From NCBI GenBank assembly GCA_026225275.1, contig JAMFSL010000035.1, positions 1-48,428 on the forward strand: DNA of 48,428 nt. The letters are read 5' to 3'. The DNA comes from Puia dinghuensis. Lineage in GTDB: Bacteria; Bacteroidota; Bacteroidia; Chitinophagales; Chitinophagaceae. The translations under genes and the position numbers were made by a program. A model generated the notes under the pieces. The model was given only the letters and a program-made list of their open reading frames with translations. It was not told where the DNA came from and did no database searches. This document shows, one piece after another, positions 24,320 through 32,975 of this stretch (position 1 is its first letter; the number at the start of each line of letters is the position of its first letter).

Positions 24320-25749
24320 ATAGGCAAACTTACGCTCAACGTACACCCCTCGCCGGGGGCCGACTGAATATCGACCCGCCCGTTGAACAGTTCGGCCCGG
24401 CTGATGATATTGGTGATCCCGACGCCTTTGCGGTGCCGCCCGACGTCAAAGCCCACCCCATTGTCCGCCACCGTCAACACAATCGACTCTCTCTCCCCCG
24501 ACAACCGGATCAGCACCCGCGTCGCCCGCGCATGCTTGACGATATTGTTCAGCTGTTCCTGCACGATCCTGAACAACGTCAGCTTTCTCCGGTCTTCGAT
24601 CTGATCCTCTTCGATATTCTCCAGGTCCAGTTCGATCAGCATATCATCCTTCGCCATCTTCATATCGTCGATGATATCCTCGATGGATTCGATCAAACCG
24701 ATCTCCCGCAGCCCCGGCGTGATCAGCGATTTGGAGATCTTGCGGATCTCGTTGATCGCATTACTGATCAGCTCTGTACTCCGCTCCAGCAACTCCTGCC
24801 GCATCTCTTCATCCGTCATGGCGGTATTGATATAGAGATTGCTCGCGCCCAGGATCTGGTTGACATTGTCATGCAGTTCCTTGCCGATCTCCGTCCTCTC
24901 CTTTTCCTGTGCCACGATCACGGCCTCGGTGATCTGCTTCTGCCGCGACAGCCGTTGTTCATTCAACTCCTCTTCGAGCTGAATACGCTCAGTCACATCA
25001 TTCGCCAGCGCGAGAATAGCAGGCCGGTTCCTGTAGTTGATATTGTGCCAGGCCAGATCCACGAAAATGATCTCGCCGGTCTTCTTCCGATGTTGCATAA
25101 TGCCTTTCTTGATACCGTCCCGGACTCCCTGGATAGATGCCACTTCCTCCCTCAGCTGCTCCTTATCGCCAAACAGCCGGATATCCGCCACCGTCTTGCC
25201 AAGGAACTCTTCCTGCGTATACCCGTAATGCTGCACGGCAGCACTATTGGTCTCCAAAAACTGGTAGGTGTCCGCATCGAATACCCACATCGGCATCGGG
25301 TTGTTGTTAAATAGCTCACGATAACGCTCTTCACTTTCCCGCAGGAATTGAAGGTTGCGAACGCGTTCCAGGCTATATCTCACCGCTCTGGCCAGCAGCT
25401 TCTCATCAAATTCTCCCTTGATCAGGTAGTCCTGCGCACCCATGACCAAAGCCTGGGGTGCGATCTTAGTGTCAGTCAAACCCGTCAGCAAAATGATCGG
25501 CACCCGCTGCGCATACGCCTGTAGCCCGATATAGGACTCCAGCCCAAAACTGTCGGGTAGGGACAGATCCAGGAAGACCAGGTCGACCCGCTCATCATTC
25601 AGGATCTGCTTTGCTTCAGCCAGGTGTCCCGCCGGATAGATCTGCGCAATCTCCAGATCGGATGACCGAAGGAACTCCTGTAACAGGAAAAGGTCGCCGG
25701 GATTATCCTCGACAACCAGGATGTGTAAAGAAGGGTGGTCACCGGACAT
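24316..25749 (-). CDS. Hybrid receiver-PAS-histidine kinase (HisKA_3 type)
   Basis: The 477-residue soluble protein has an N-terminal receiver domain (1-125) with the acidic pair VVEDN and phospho-acceptor Asp in LVFLDLSLPD (about 60), a PAS domain (about 140-260, ELFNNNPMPMWVFDADTYQF), a HisKA_3 dimerisation helix with ERTEIGKELHDNVNQ (His about 290) and a GHKL ATPase domain (QLNNIVKHARA, DNGVGFD, GVGITNI). No membrane segment is present, so its input is probably phosphotransfer to the receiver plus a cytoplasmic cue through PAS. It begins right at the end of the single-domain response regulator gene, so the three genes 27998-24316 form one operon. No DNA-binding output is encoded in the operon. 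Confidence 0.93.
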   Translation of the reverse strand: MSGDHPSLHILVVEDNPGDLFLLQEFLRSSDLEIAQIYPAGHLAEAKQILNDERVDLVFLDLSLPDSFGLESYIGLQAYAQRVPIILLTGLTDTKIAPQALVMGAQDYLIKGEFDEKLLARAVRYSLERVRNLQFLRESEERYRELFNNNPMPMWVFDADTYQFLETNSAAVQHYGYTQEEFLGKTVADIRLFGDKEQLREEVASIQGVRDGIKKGIMQHRKKTGEIIFVDLAWHNINYRNRPAILALANDVTERIQLEEELNEQRLSRQKQITEAVIVAQEKERTEIGKELHDNVNQILGASNLYINTAMTDEEMRQELLERSTELISNAINEIRKISKSLITPGLREIGLIESIEDIIDDMKMAKDDMLIELDLENIEEDQIEDRRKLTLFRIVQEQLNNIVKHARATRVLIRLSGERESIVLTVADNGVGFDVGRHRKGVGITNIISRAELFNGRVDIQSAPGEGCTLSVSLPM

Positions 25750-26181
25750 TTACGCGTGCGTTTTAGGTAATTTGACAATGCTGATCCAAAAGTCTTCAAT
25801 GGTCCGCACAACATCCATAAAGCGATCGAGATCCACAGGTTTGGTAATGTAACAATTAGCGTAATTATCGTAAGAAGCAAGGATATCCTTTTCCGAGGAA
25901 GACGTCGTCAGCATGATCACCGGTATCCGCCGCAGATCAGGATTGCTTTTGATAATGCTGAGCACCTCCGTACCGTTCATCTTCGGCAGGTTGATGTCCA
26001 GCAGGATGAGATCGGGCATGGCGATGTTCGTCCGCGCCGCTTTTTTCAGCATATCGATAGCCTGTATACCATCGTAGGCAATGGAAACCTTGTTGATGAT
26101 GCGCGCCTCTTCCAGTGCTTCCCGGGTCAACAGGATGTCTCCTTCGTTGTCATCGACTAATAAGATGTGAATCTGATACAT
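25750..26181 (-). CDS. Single-domain response regulator (Rcp1-like)
   Basis: This 143-residue protein is a lone receiver domain of the Rcp1/CheY-like type: acidic LLVDDNEGD (about 7-15), the phospho-acceptor Asp in DLILLDINLPKMNG (about 60), the Thr of IMLTTSS and the Lys of YITKPVD. The expanded helix near the start (LTREALEEARIINKVSI) is the usual form for partners of phytochrome-like kinases. It lies between two histidine kinase genes, abutting the downstream one with no gap, so it may carry phosphate from the membrane kinase to a further partner. It has no output domain. Confidence 0.94.
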   Translation of the reverse strand: MYQIHILLVDDNEGDILLTREALEEARIINKVSIAYDGIQAIDMLKKAARTNIAMPDLILLDINLPKMNGTEVLSIIKSNPDLRRIPVIMLTTSSSEKDILASYDNYANCYITKPVDLDRFMDVVRTIEDFWISIVKLPKTHA

Positions 26182-26192
26182 GGGCTAAAGGA

Positions 26193-27998
26193 TTAAGATT
26201 TTTTATTAATAGTGAAAAAAAAGGTACTTCCGCTACGCTGATCCGACTCCACCCAGATCTTCCCCCCATGCCGTTCGACGATCTTCTTACAGACCGCCAG
26301 CCCGATACCCGTCCCCGAATAGTCGTTCCGGTTATGGAGTCGCTGGAAAATAATGAAGATCTTGTCGAAGAACAATGGATCAATACCTATTCCATTATCT
26401 TGTACCGAAAACAGCCAGTGACCATCTTCCCCCTCTGCCCGGATGCGGATCACCGGGGACCTGTCACTATGATATTTCAGCGCATTGCTGACCAGGTTCT
26501 GCAGCAGTTGTGCCAGTTGTATTTTGTCTCCCCAGACCTTCGGCAGCTCCCCGATCTCTATCCGCGCCCGCGCCGTGACAATCTTTTCCCGGAAGATCTC
26601 TCCCACTTCCGACATGACCTCGGCCGTATCCACCCAGCCAAAACCTTCCCTGGCCGTGCCTACCCGTGAATATTCCAGCAGATCCATGATCAGGGCCTTC
26701 ATCCTTTCCGCCCCATCCACTGCATAATGGATATACTGATCGGCCTTGGCGTCCATCTGCCCGCTGTATTTTTTTTGCAATAGCTGGAGAAAGCTGCTCA
26801 CCATCCGCAAGGGCTCCTGCAAATCATGTGAAGCAATATAGGCAAAGCGTTCCAGCTCGGCATTGGAAGCCGCCAGTTCATCCGCCCGCCGTCCCAGGTC
26901 ATTATTCAATCGCCGCATTTCTCTTTCATAGCGGTTCTGTTCGGTGATGTCGTTGGCTACCACCATCCGGGCCTTGCGTCCGTCAAAATCGATGGGGTGG
27001 GCGATGATGTCCACGTCGATCGTCTCTCCACCCTGCTTGGTATGCCGCCACTGACCCTCCATATAAATACCCGGATGGCGACGCACTTCTTCCACATCCG
27101 CGACCAACCGGGGCTTGTCTTCCTCAGGGCGGATGTCCATGATCGTCATTTGCTGAAATTGTTCCTGGCTATAACCATAAAGACGTATGGCAGCCTCGTT
27201 GACCTCCAGAAATTGCAAGGTCATCTCGTCATAGATCCACTTGGGCAGCGGACTTTTGTAGAAAAGTGTCTTGTATTTGTCTTCAGAAGCCTGAAGGCTG
27301 GCTGTCTTTAACTGAACTTCCCTTTCCAATTCCTGGTTGAATCGATCCAGCTGCTCCCGCGCTATCTTTTCCCGGTGCAGATCGAGCTGGGCCCACCGGA
27401 AGATCACCAGCGCCAAAATGACGACGGCTGCAATAAGGGACCATAATACACATTGTAATTGGAATGCTTTGTGCTGGTTGGCCTGACGCCGTAAGTCCAG
27501 CAGCTGGCGTTCTTCCGACTGCATCCGGCCAATGATCGCCTGGATCTGGTTGAAATAGCCCGTGGTCGCTTCGACGGCCATCAGCGAGGACATCCCCGTT
27601 ATATTGCCCGATCTCCGCAACCGCACTGCCTCCGCCAGCACCGCCCGGTCCTTTTCGGCATACCGGGACAAAGTGTCGATGTGCAGCTGCTGGCCGGGAT
27701 TGTCGGCTGTCAACGTTTTCAAGGCCGCAATGCTGGAAGGGACCCGCCAGGTATCGCTGCCTTGCCCGACCACAGCGCTGTCGCCGGTCAAAAGGAAGTT
27801 TTTTACGTTGAGTTGGTATTGCATCACCTCGCTTAATACCTCATCAGTATTAAATAATACCTGATTCGTATGTCTGATGGTGAGGCCGGTGTCCTGGATG
27901 CGCCGGTATTGCCAGATAGACAGCACGACGATGGCCAGCACGCCGGCAGTGGCGGTGATCATGCCATTGATCAGTCGTTTGTCCCTGGCTGTCCGCAT
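26193..27998 (-). CDS. CHASE3-PAS sensor histidine kinase, membrane bound
   Basis: The 601-residue kinase has an N-terminal helix (about 12-31), an extracytoplasmic CHASE3 domain (about 35-180, with LLTGDSAVVGQGSDTW), a second helix (about 183-205), a coiled linker, a PAS domain (about 240-365), then a phytochrome-type HisKA with ERFAYIASHDLQEPLRMV (His about 389) and an HATPase domain (LVSNALKYHSD, DNGIGID, GTGIGLAVCKKIVERHGG). It is the first gene of the three-gene signalling operon and probably phosphorylates the Rcp1-like regulator 11 bp downstream. Two TGGGTCA direct repeats lie 18-42 bp before its start. The ligand of CHASE3 is unknown. Confidence 0.94.
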   Translation of the reverse strand: MRTARDKRLINGMITATAGVLAIVVLSIWQYRRIQDTGLTIRHTNQVLFNTDEVLSEVMQYQLNVKNFLLTGDSAVVGQGSDTWRVPSSIAALKTLTADNPGQQLHIDTLSRYAEKDRAVLAEAVRLRRSGNITGMSSLMAVEATTGYFNQIQAIIGRMQSEERQLLDLRRQANQHKAFQLQCVLWSLIAAVVILALVIFRWAQLDLHREKIAREQLDRFNQELEREVQLKTASLQASEDKYKTLFYKSPLPKWIYDEMTLQFLEVNEAAIRLYGYSQEQFQQMTIMDIRPEEDKPRLVADVEEVRRHPGIYMEGQWRHTKQGGETIDVDIIAHPIDFDGRKARMVVANDITEQNRYEREMRRLNNDLGRRADELAASNAELERFAYIASHDLQEPLRMVSSFLQLLQKKYSGQMDAKADQYIHYAVDGAERMKALIMDLLEYSRVGTAREGFGWVDTAEVMSEVGEIFREKIVTARARIEIGELPKVWGDKIQLAQLLQNLVSNALKYHSDRSPVIRIRAEGEDGHWLFSVQDNGIGIDPLFFDKIFIIFQRLHNRNDYSGTGIGLAVCKKIVERHGGKIWVESDQRSGSTFFFTINKKS

Positions 27999-28087
27999 GT
28001 TGAAGTATCTTTCTGTGGGTCAGTGGCCGACCCTGGGTCACAGCCATTGGTAATGATGATGATATGGTAAGATACTAAAAAAAACCT

Positions 28088-29242
28088 TTACAGTTCCATT
28101 ACCCGTTCCAGGCTGTCGACGATGTGGGAGAAGGAAAAGAACTGGATCAGCGCAGTCGCGTTCCGGCCCATTTCCGCCAGCCCTTCCCGATCGGTACAGG
28201 CTTTACGCAAAAATCGCACGCATTTATCGAGGTCTCCCTGCCTGAAAACAATGCCTGTTTTGTCCTCCAGCACCAGATCGGTCGCACAACCCACTTTGTC
28301 ACTGGCTATCACCGCCTTCCCGCAGGCCATGGCCTCGTTGATCGCCATCCCCCAGGTCTCGCTGAGGCTGGGCATAATAAAAATATCGCCCATCCGGTAG
28401 ATAGCCGGCATAATACGCTGGTTCTGAAAATGCATAAAATGGATATTACCCTTACCCGTCGCCCGCCGCCGCAGGCCTCTCTTCAATTGTCCGTCACCTA
28501 CTATGATAAAACTGATCGGCAGACCCTCACAGGCTTCGGCCAGGTCAAGGACAAAGTCTGGGTTTTTTACCTGTGTCAGCTTCCCGGCAAACAACACTGT
28601 GAGATGGTCGGCGGGAATGCCCAGCGCATCCCTTTGCTGCCGCGCCTGCTGCTCATACAATGTCACCGGCTCCGCAAACCGCTCAATATCTACTGCCTGG
28701 GGGGAAAACAACAGTTGCGTAGACAACAACCCATATCTCAGGTAATACTCTTTATTGTTCGAACCCACATACAAGGCATAATCCACGTGCTTGTAGACCC
28801 ATGTGAGGAAACGGCGGCGGAGGAATTTTCTCCAGAACCACCGCTCATGCAGCAGAACGGAATCCCCCCGGAAATAAACCGGCACCTTCCCGTGAAAATG
28901 ACGTATCGCCTTCAAATGACTGTGATAATTCCAGCCAATCACCAATACCCCATCCGGCGCCCAGGATTCGATGCGGTCGATCAGATCGGGATTGACAATG
29001 CCCATAAAACGATGTACCCCCGGCCAGCGGGCGGTATTATCCATGAATTCATATTCATATCCCTCCAATAAAGGGATATCCCATTGGATGTTACGCCCAA
29101 AGCCGGCATCGTAAACGTTGCCACTACCTGACTGTTCCCAGGTATAAAATACCTTGACCATAATCTGCTTTTCAGCCAGACGGATCATCCATGGGACATG
29201 ATATTGTATAGGGTGGGTCGTAACAACGGCCAGTTTTTTCAT
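28088..29242 (-). CDS. Group 4 glycosyltransferase
   Basis: The 384-residue enzyme has a GT-B fold of the GT4 family: an N-terminal acceptor domain (KKLAVVTTHPIQYHVPWMIR, which is typical of polysaccharide-type GT4 enzymes) and a C-terminal nucleotide-sugar domain with VLFAGKLTQVKNPDFV (about 217-232), IIVGDGQLKRGL and the E-x7-E motif in PSLSETWGMAINEAMACGKA (about 305-325). It probably adds a sugar to a cell-surface glycan at the cytoplasmic face. It follows the deacetylase gene 80 bp upstream on the same strand, and the pairing suggests a small glycan-modification unit. Donor and acceptor cannot be told. Confidence 0.9.
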   Translation of the reverse strand: MKKLAVVTTHPIQYHVPWMIRLAEKQIMVKVFYTWEQSGSGNVYDAGFGRNIQWDIPLLEGYEYEFMDNTARWPGVHRFMGIVNPDLIDRIESWAPDGVLVIGWNYHSHLKAIRHFHGKVPVYFRGDSVLLHERWFWRKFLRRRFLTWVYKHVDYALYVGSNNKEYYLRYGLLSTQLLFSPQAVDIERFAEPVTLYEQQARQQRDALGIPADHLTVLFAGKLTQVKNPDFVLDLAEACEGLPISFIIVGDGQLKRGLRRRATGKGNIHFMHFQNQRIMPAIYRMGDIFIMPSLSETWGMAINEAMACGKAVIASDKVGCATDLVLEDKTGIVFRQGDLDKCVRFLRKACTDREGLAEMGRNATALIQFFSFSHIVDSLERVMEL

Positions 29243-29322
29243 TCTTTCAGGTCAGTTTTCATGCTACTAATCAACCGGTCATCCGTCCACTTCATCAGAC
29301 AGATTCACGATCTCCTTATTTT

Positions 29323-30117
29323 TCAGATCAGAGTGTCTACAGTAAGGTCAGCTACAGAACCCAGGACAGGCAATAGTTGCTGCGCCAGGTCCTCACCATT
29401 CAGGTCTACCAGGTTCGCACGATCGTCGAACAAGGGGTGCACCATCACTTCGTAAGATCGTCCGGGCGACAGGATAATATGGCCGTGCCCGTCAACCTTC
29501 GCGTGACAACTGATGTCCGCGATATCCCCGAAGTAGTCGGTATTGGCGAAGCCCGAACGCCGGCCGAGATACCAACTATTATATACGCGTTTGTAAATAC
29601 GCCGGATGTAATGGCCTACCGGCCCCATGTTTCGGGTCAGCCGGACCCTGCGGATGCCATATTCGCGCGCCAGCCGGCAGACTAGCGGAGCGATCGCCCA
29701 TTCCGTATGTACATGATGGTGAGAATCCAAATGCGTCGGCCGGATGCCTCCCGACAGTACCTTTTCCACTTGCGCCTTCAATTCCCCATACAACCCGTCT
29801 TTCTCTTTCCGCCGAAGTCGGATCAATGCCCGCTGCCTGTCATACACCAACCGGCCTCTGTCATCGCAAAAAGCCGGCAACCCACGCAGCAGTGATGTTA
29901 TAGGATAGCCTTCCGTCAGGTTAAGATGTATCCCCACTCTTCCCTGCAGCACAGCATGGCGGCGAACCATATTGATCGCGTCATCAAAGCCGGCCATATT
30001 GGCCATCAATGAAGTACTGTTGATCAAATTCCGCTCGAAGCTTCGAAGAATAGCCTGGTTCACGGTCAGACTATAACCGAAATCATCTGCGTTGATAATT
30101 AACACGGATAAAGTCAT
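29323..30117 (-). CDS. ChbG/YdjC/HpnK family carbohydrate deacetylase
   Basis: From ATG 30117 the product is 264 residues (MTLSVLIINADDFGYS); the frame opens 5 codons earlier at a TTG, which I consider less likely. The metal-binding motifs of the YdjC/ChbG family are present: NADDFG near the start, GIHLNLTEG (about 66-74) and the THLDSHHHVH cluster (about 118-128). Such enzymes remove N-acetyl groups from chito-oligosaccharides or from lipid-linked or hopanoid sugars (HpnK). Next to a GT4 gene, a role in modifying a surface or lipid-linked sugar is plausible. It is preceded by an unexplained leader of about 240 bp. Confidence 0.9.
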   Translation of the reverse strand: MTLSVLIINADDFGYSLTVNQAILRSFERNLINSTSLMANMAGFDDAINMVRRHAVLQGRVGIHLNLTEGYPITSLLRGLPAFCDDRGRLVYDRQRALIRLRRKEKDGLYGELKAQVEKVLSGGIRPTHLDSHHHVHTEWAIAPLVCRLAREYGIRRVRLTRNMGPVGHYIRRIYKRVYNSWYLGRRSGFANTDYFGDIADISCHAKVDGHGHIILSPGRSYEVMVHPLFDDRANLVDLNGEDLAQQLLPVLGSVADLTVDTLI

Positions 30118-30360
30118 AAGTGATGTCTTCAACTTCTAAGGTTAGCGGGTTTTATCTCTCGGCCGTAGAAAACGTCCTAAAATAGGAAATATTATTGAAA
30201 TCTATACATTAAAATAGGTGAATCCCCTTATACATCCGGGGACGTTACTCATCCTTTCCCATGCGTCATTGGTCCGGCAAAAACATTGCCACAAAGCCTG
30301 ACACGCGAAGCCTTCATGGTAAACGGACAAGGATAGGCCCGTAGCGCCATCGAAATTAAA
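30118..30360. other. Unassigned leader region before the deacetylase
   Basis: I see no convincing gene. On the minus strand are two TAAAATAGG/CCTATTTTA copies (30178-30186 and 30210-30218), a palindrome CCTAAAATAGG (30176-30186), a CCCC/GGGG inverted pair near 30225-30242 and a 22-codon frame starting MKASRVRLC. A 67-codon frame (30202-30405) starts inside the neighbouring terminator and is not credible. It may be a long 5' leader or a small RNA. Confidence 0.3.
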
Positions 30361-30394
30361 AAAGGACCCCGGGGTCTGATCCCGCAGGTCCTTT
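30355..30394 (-). terminator. Terminator of the SusC/D-protease operon
   Basis: AAAGGACC (30361-30368) pairs with GGTCCTTT (30387-30394), with an additional CCCCGGGG inside. On the minus strand the stem is followed by a run of T (tttttta). It stands about 30 bp beyond the zinc protease stop and closes the operon. Confidence 0.85.
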
Positions 30395-30424
30395 AAGTTC
30401 AACACGATAAATTGTTTATATATC

Positions 30425-32959
30425 TTAAAATTCGAATTCGTTGTCCGGCATCCCGATGGGCGCGCCCGGCGGCATCTCTAACGCCGGTTCTACCACGAAC
30501 TTGTCGGGGTCTTTCGAAAAGGCGTCTATCTGCATCAGCGCAAAATCCAGCGCACCCATCCATTTTCCTTTGGCATCACCTAACTGCGACTGCAGCCAGT
30601 ACTTGAGATTGTTGACGGTATACAAGGCCTCGCTTCTCACATTGACGGCATTCTTCGGGTCGGCCGCCAGCGATAACAAATGCTTCAGTACCAGGTTATC
30701 GACCAGCAGTTGCAACTCTCCTTTATAGCCTGGCTGCAATGACGCTCGCCAGGTCTTGCCGATCAGGCTGTCCAGCACCGCCAGCAACCCCGGCTGACGA
30801 TCGTCACGAGCCTGGAACTCGATGAGCCGGGCCGCCCTTTCGGCATCCAGCAGGTAGAACAGGGTGTTATCCGCCGCAGCCTCTGCTGCACCGATCGGAT
30901 CGAAAGTCGGCCCCGTATGACCCTTGAAGACTTCTATCGTAGAAGGATAACCCGTCGGGCGAGGCGGGATCTTTTGGATCAATGCCTCCGGCAACGCCAG
31001 GGCGTCGGGGGTGATGGTATTGACCAACGCACCAAAAGCACGCCATTGCTCGGCAGGGTCCACCATCTTCGTCGGTTCCTCACCGTCGTTCTTCACGGCA
31101 TGGGTGAAATACAGCCCGCCGACTGATTTGGCCGCAGCCTCTACCTGGTATCGCTGCAGCAGATAAATAGGCACCAGCACTTCCGCCAGTGTCGCCATCG
31201 GCGCATCCTTTTGGATCGCCTTTTCAGAGAAACGGTCGAGGAGATGACGACGGATCAGCATCAGCTTGTTCAGCTGGTCGATAGGATTCACGCCGTCATC
31301 CCACTGGTTGGACAGGGGATGGGTCATGCCGCCTACGTCAGGAATATATTTATACCCTTCCTTCAATGTTTCCTTCATGATCTTGTCAAGCTCTGCCTCC
31401 TCATTCGCGCCCCTGGGGAAATCGGAATAACCCCACATGATGGCCCGCTTGTCCCAGCCGCCGATGCCCCGCGCATACACTTCGCTCAGGTCGATTGTAC
31501 CGTCATCCTTGAGGTTGAACCGCGGAAAAGGATAGTCCATGACGGAAGCCCGGTCCTTGACACTGGCCATAAAGTTATGCGTCAACCCCAGCGTGTGACC
31601 GATCTCGTGAGCCGACAATTGCCGGATGCGGGCCAGCGCCACCTGCTCCATCCTTGGATCCACTGGTTTCCCATCTTCATAGGGTTGGAGCAGGCCTTCT
31701 GCGATCAGGTAGTCTTCCCGATGCCGGTCCGATCCCAGCGTCACTACCCCTTTGATGATCTCTCCCGTCCGGGGATCGATATAGCTGGCGCCATAAGAGA
31801 AGGCCCGTTGCGGGCTGCCGGTGCGGGTCAGCCAGTTGACCATATTATAACGGATATCCATGGGGTCGGCATCGGCAGGCAGCTCCTTCACCTGAAAGGC
31901 ATTCTTGAATCCCGCCGCCTCGAAGGCCTGGTTCCACCAGGAGCCGCCCTCAATCAGGGCCTTGAGGATGATCGGCGGCGCACCCCGGTCGATATAATAA
32001 ACGATCGGCTGCACCGGCTCGCTGACCGCCGCACCCGGATCTTTCTTGATTAGCCGGTGCCGTTCGATAAAACGCTTGACCAGCGGCTCGCTCATCGGAG
32101 CCGAAAAATCATAATAGCTGAAATCGTTGAATCCCGAACGGGGATCGAATTTCCGGGGCGTATAGCCGCTATCCGGCAGTTCCACAAAAGCCTGATGCTC
32201 CCGCACAGTCACCGAAGTGGGATCGGGCGCTACCCCGCCGCCCCGGCGAAAACCACCGCCACCGCCGCCGGCACCGGCAAACGTGATCATCGCCTCGAAT
32301 TCAGAATTCTTCGGGAAATTCTTCGTGAAGTCCATGAAGACGGCCGATCGGGTGTCATCCAGATGATAGCCGCCGCCAGCCTGGCCCCCCGTACGGTTGG
32401 CCGCCGCGGCGGCAATGGCGCTGCCGGGATTACCTCTTCCCGATCCGATGTTCTCTCCGATGTGCAGGGCATCCCGCACCAGGAAGGGGGTGAGGTCGAT
32501 CAATGATTTGTCGCCTTCCACCGCTACAGGGGAGAATCCGAATAAAACCGATTGCGAGAAGCCATCGGCCACGTCTCTTTTTTCGTCGGGACCGCCATTC
32601 ACCGACCGATGCTCATAGTCGGGTTGTAACAGGAACACCTTCGGTCCTGCCTTTATCCACTTCGCAACGACACCGGAAGCCTGTCCGCGCTCCGCCCCCC
32701 CGTTACCTATGCCTTCCGGCAGACTGCTGAAATACAGGAATTCCTGGTTCCACCGGTCAATCTCCAAATAGATCTTACCGGTTTTTTCGTCGTAATAGAA
32801 GTTGTAGAACCCTTCGAACTTCTTCAGATTTTGGGTGATCGCGGCGATTGTTGTCGCAGGTTTTGTTTCCGCGCGGCCACCGGCTTCGGCGGAGCGTTGT
32901 GCGTAGATAGTCGTGGGTAAGGCTAGCGCCCAAATAAAAAAAGTACGCCTGATATTCAT
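30425..32959 (-). CDS. Secreted zinc-dependent metalloprotease (DUF5117/DUF5118 type)
   Basis: From ATG 32959 (MNIRRTFFIWALALPTTIYAQ, a signal peptide) the product is 844 residues; the frame also opens 14 codons upstream but would then overlap the preceding gene. An N-terminal DUF5117-like region (about 90-310) precedes a metzincin-like domain with AHEIGHTLGLTHNF (about 446-459), giving three His zinc ligands and the catalytic Glu. A glycine-run FAGAGGGGGGFRRGGG (about 235-250) is a low-complexity loop. It is probably periplasmic or secreted. It begins 16 bp behind the S41 gene and is the last gene of the operon, so it likely degrades imported or surface protein together with the S41 enzyme and amidase. 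Confidence 0.92.
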   Translation of the reverse strand: MNIRRTFFIWALALPTTIYAQRSAEAGGRAETKPATTIAAITQNLKKFEGFYNFYYDEKTGKIYLEIDRWNQEFLYFSSLPEGIGNGGAERGQASGVVAKWIKAGPKVFLLQPDYEHRSVNGGPDEKRDVADGFSQSVLFGFSPVAVEGDKSLIDLTPFLVRDALHIGENIGSGRGNPGSAIAAAAANRTGGQAGGGYHLDDTRSAVFMDFTKNFPKNSEFEAMITFAGAGGGGGGFRRGGGVAPDPTSVTVREHQAFVELPDSGYTPRKFDPRSGFNDFSYYDFSAPMSEPLVKRFIERHRLIKKDPGAAVSEPVQPIVYYIDRGAPPIILKALIEGGSWWNQAFEAAGFKNAFQVKELPADADPMDIRYNMVNWLTRTGSPQRAFSYGASYIDPRTGEIIKGVVTLGSDRHREDYLIAEGLLQPYEDGKPVDPRMEQVALARIRQLSAHEIGHTLGLTHNFMASVKDRASVMDYPFPRFNLKDDGTIDLSEVYARGIGGWDKRAIMWGYSDFPRGANEEAELDKIMKETLKEGYKYIPDVGGMTHPLSNQWDDGVNPIDQLNKLMLIRRHLLDRFSEKAIQKDAPMATLAEVLVPIYLLQRYQVEAAAKSVGGLYFTHAVKNDGEEPTKMVDPAEQWRAFGALVNTITPDALALPEALIQKIPPRPTGYPSTIEVFKGHTGPTFDPIGAAEAAADNTLFYLLDAERAARLIEFQARDDRQPGLLAVLDSLIGKTWRASLQPGYKGELQLLVDNLVLKHLLSLAADPKNAVNVRSEALYTVNNLKYWLQSQLGDAKGKWMGALDFALMQIDAFSKDPDKFVVEPALEMPPGAPIGMPDNEFEF

Positions 32960-32975
32960 ATGCAGTAGAATTGAT

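Noticed and set aside
24433-25314. 293-codon antisense frame within the hybrid kinase
   Set aside because: His/Pro/Gln-rich shadow of the kinase gene with no recognisable motif.
28124-29071. 315-codon antisense frame within the glycosyltransferase
   Set aside because: Shadow of a gene with clear GT4 motifs.
30202-30405. 67-codon minus-strand reading frame
   Set aside because: Its start lies in the operon terminator hairpin, and it shows no domain, signal peptide or codon pattern that I recognise.
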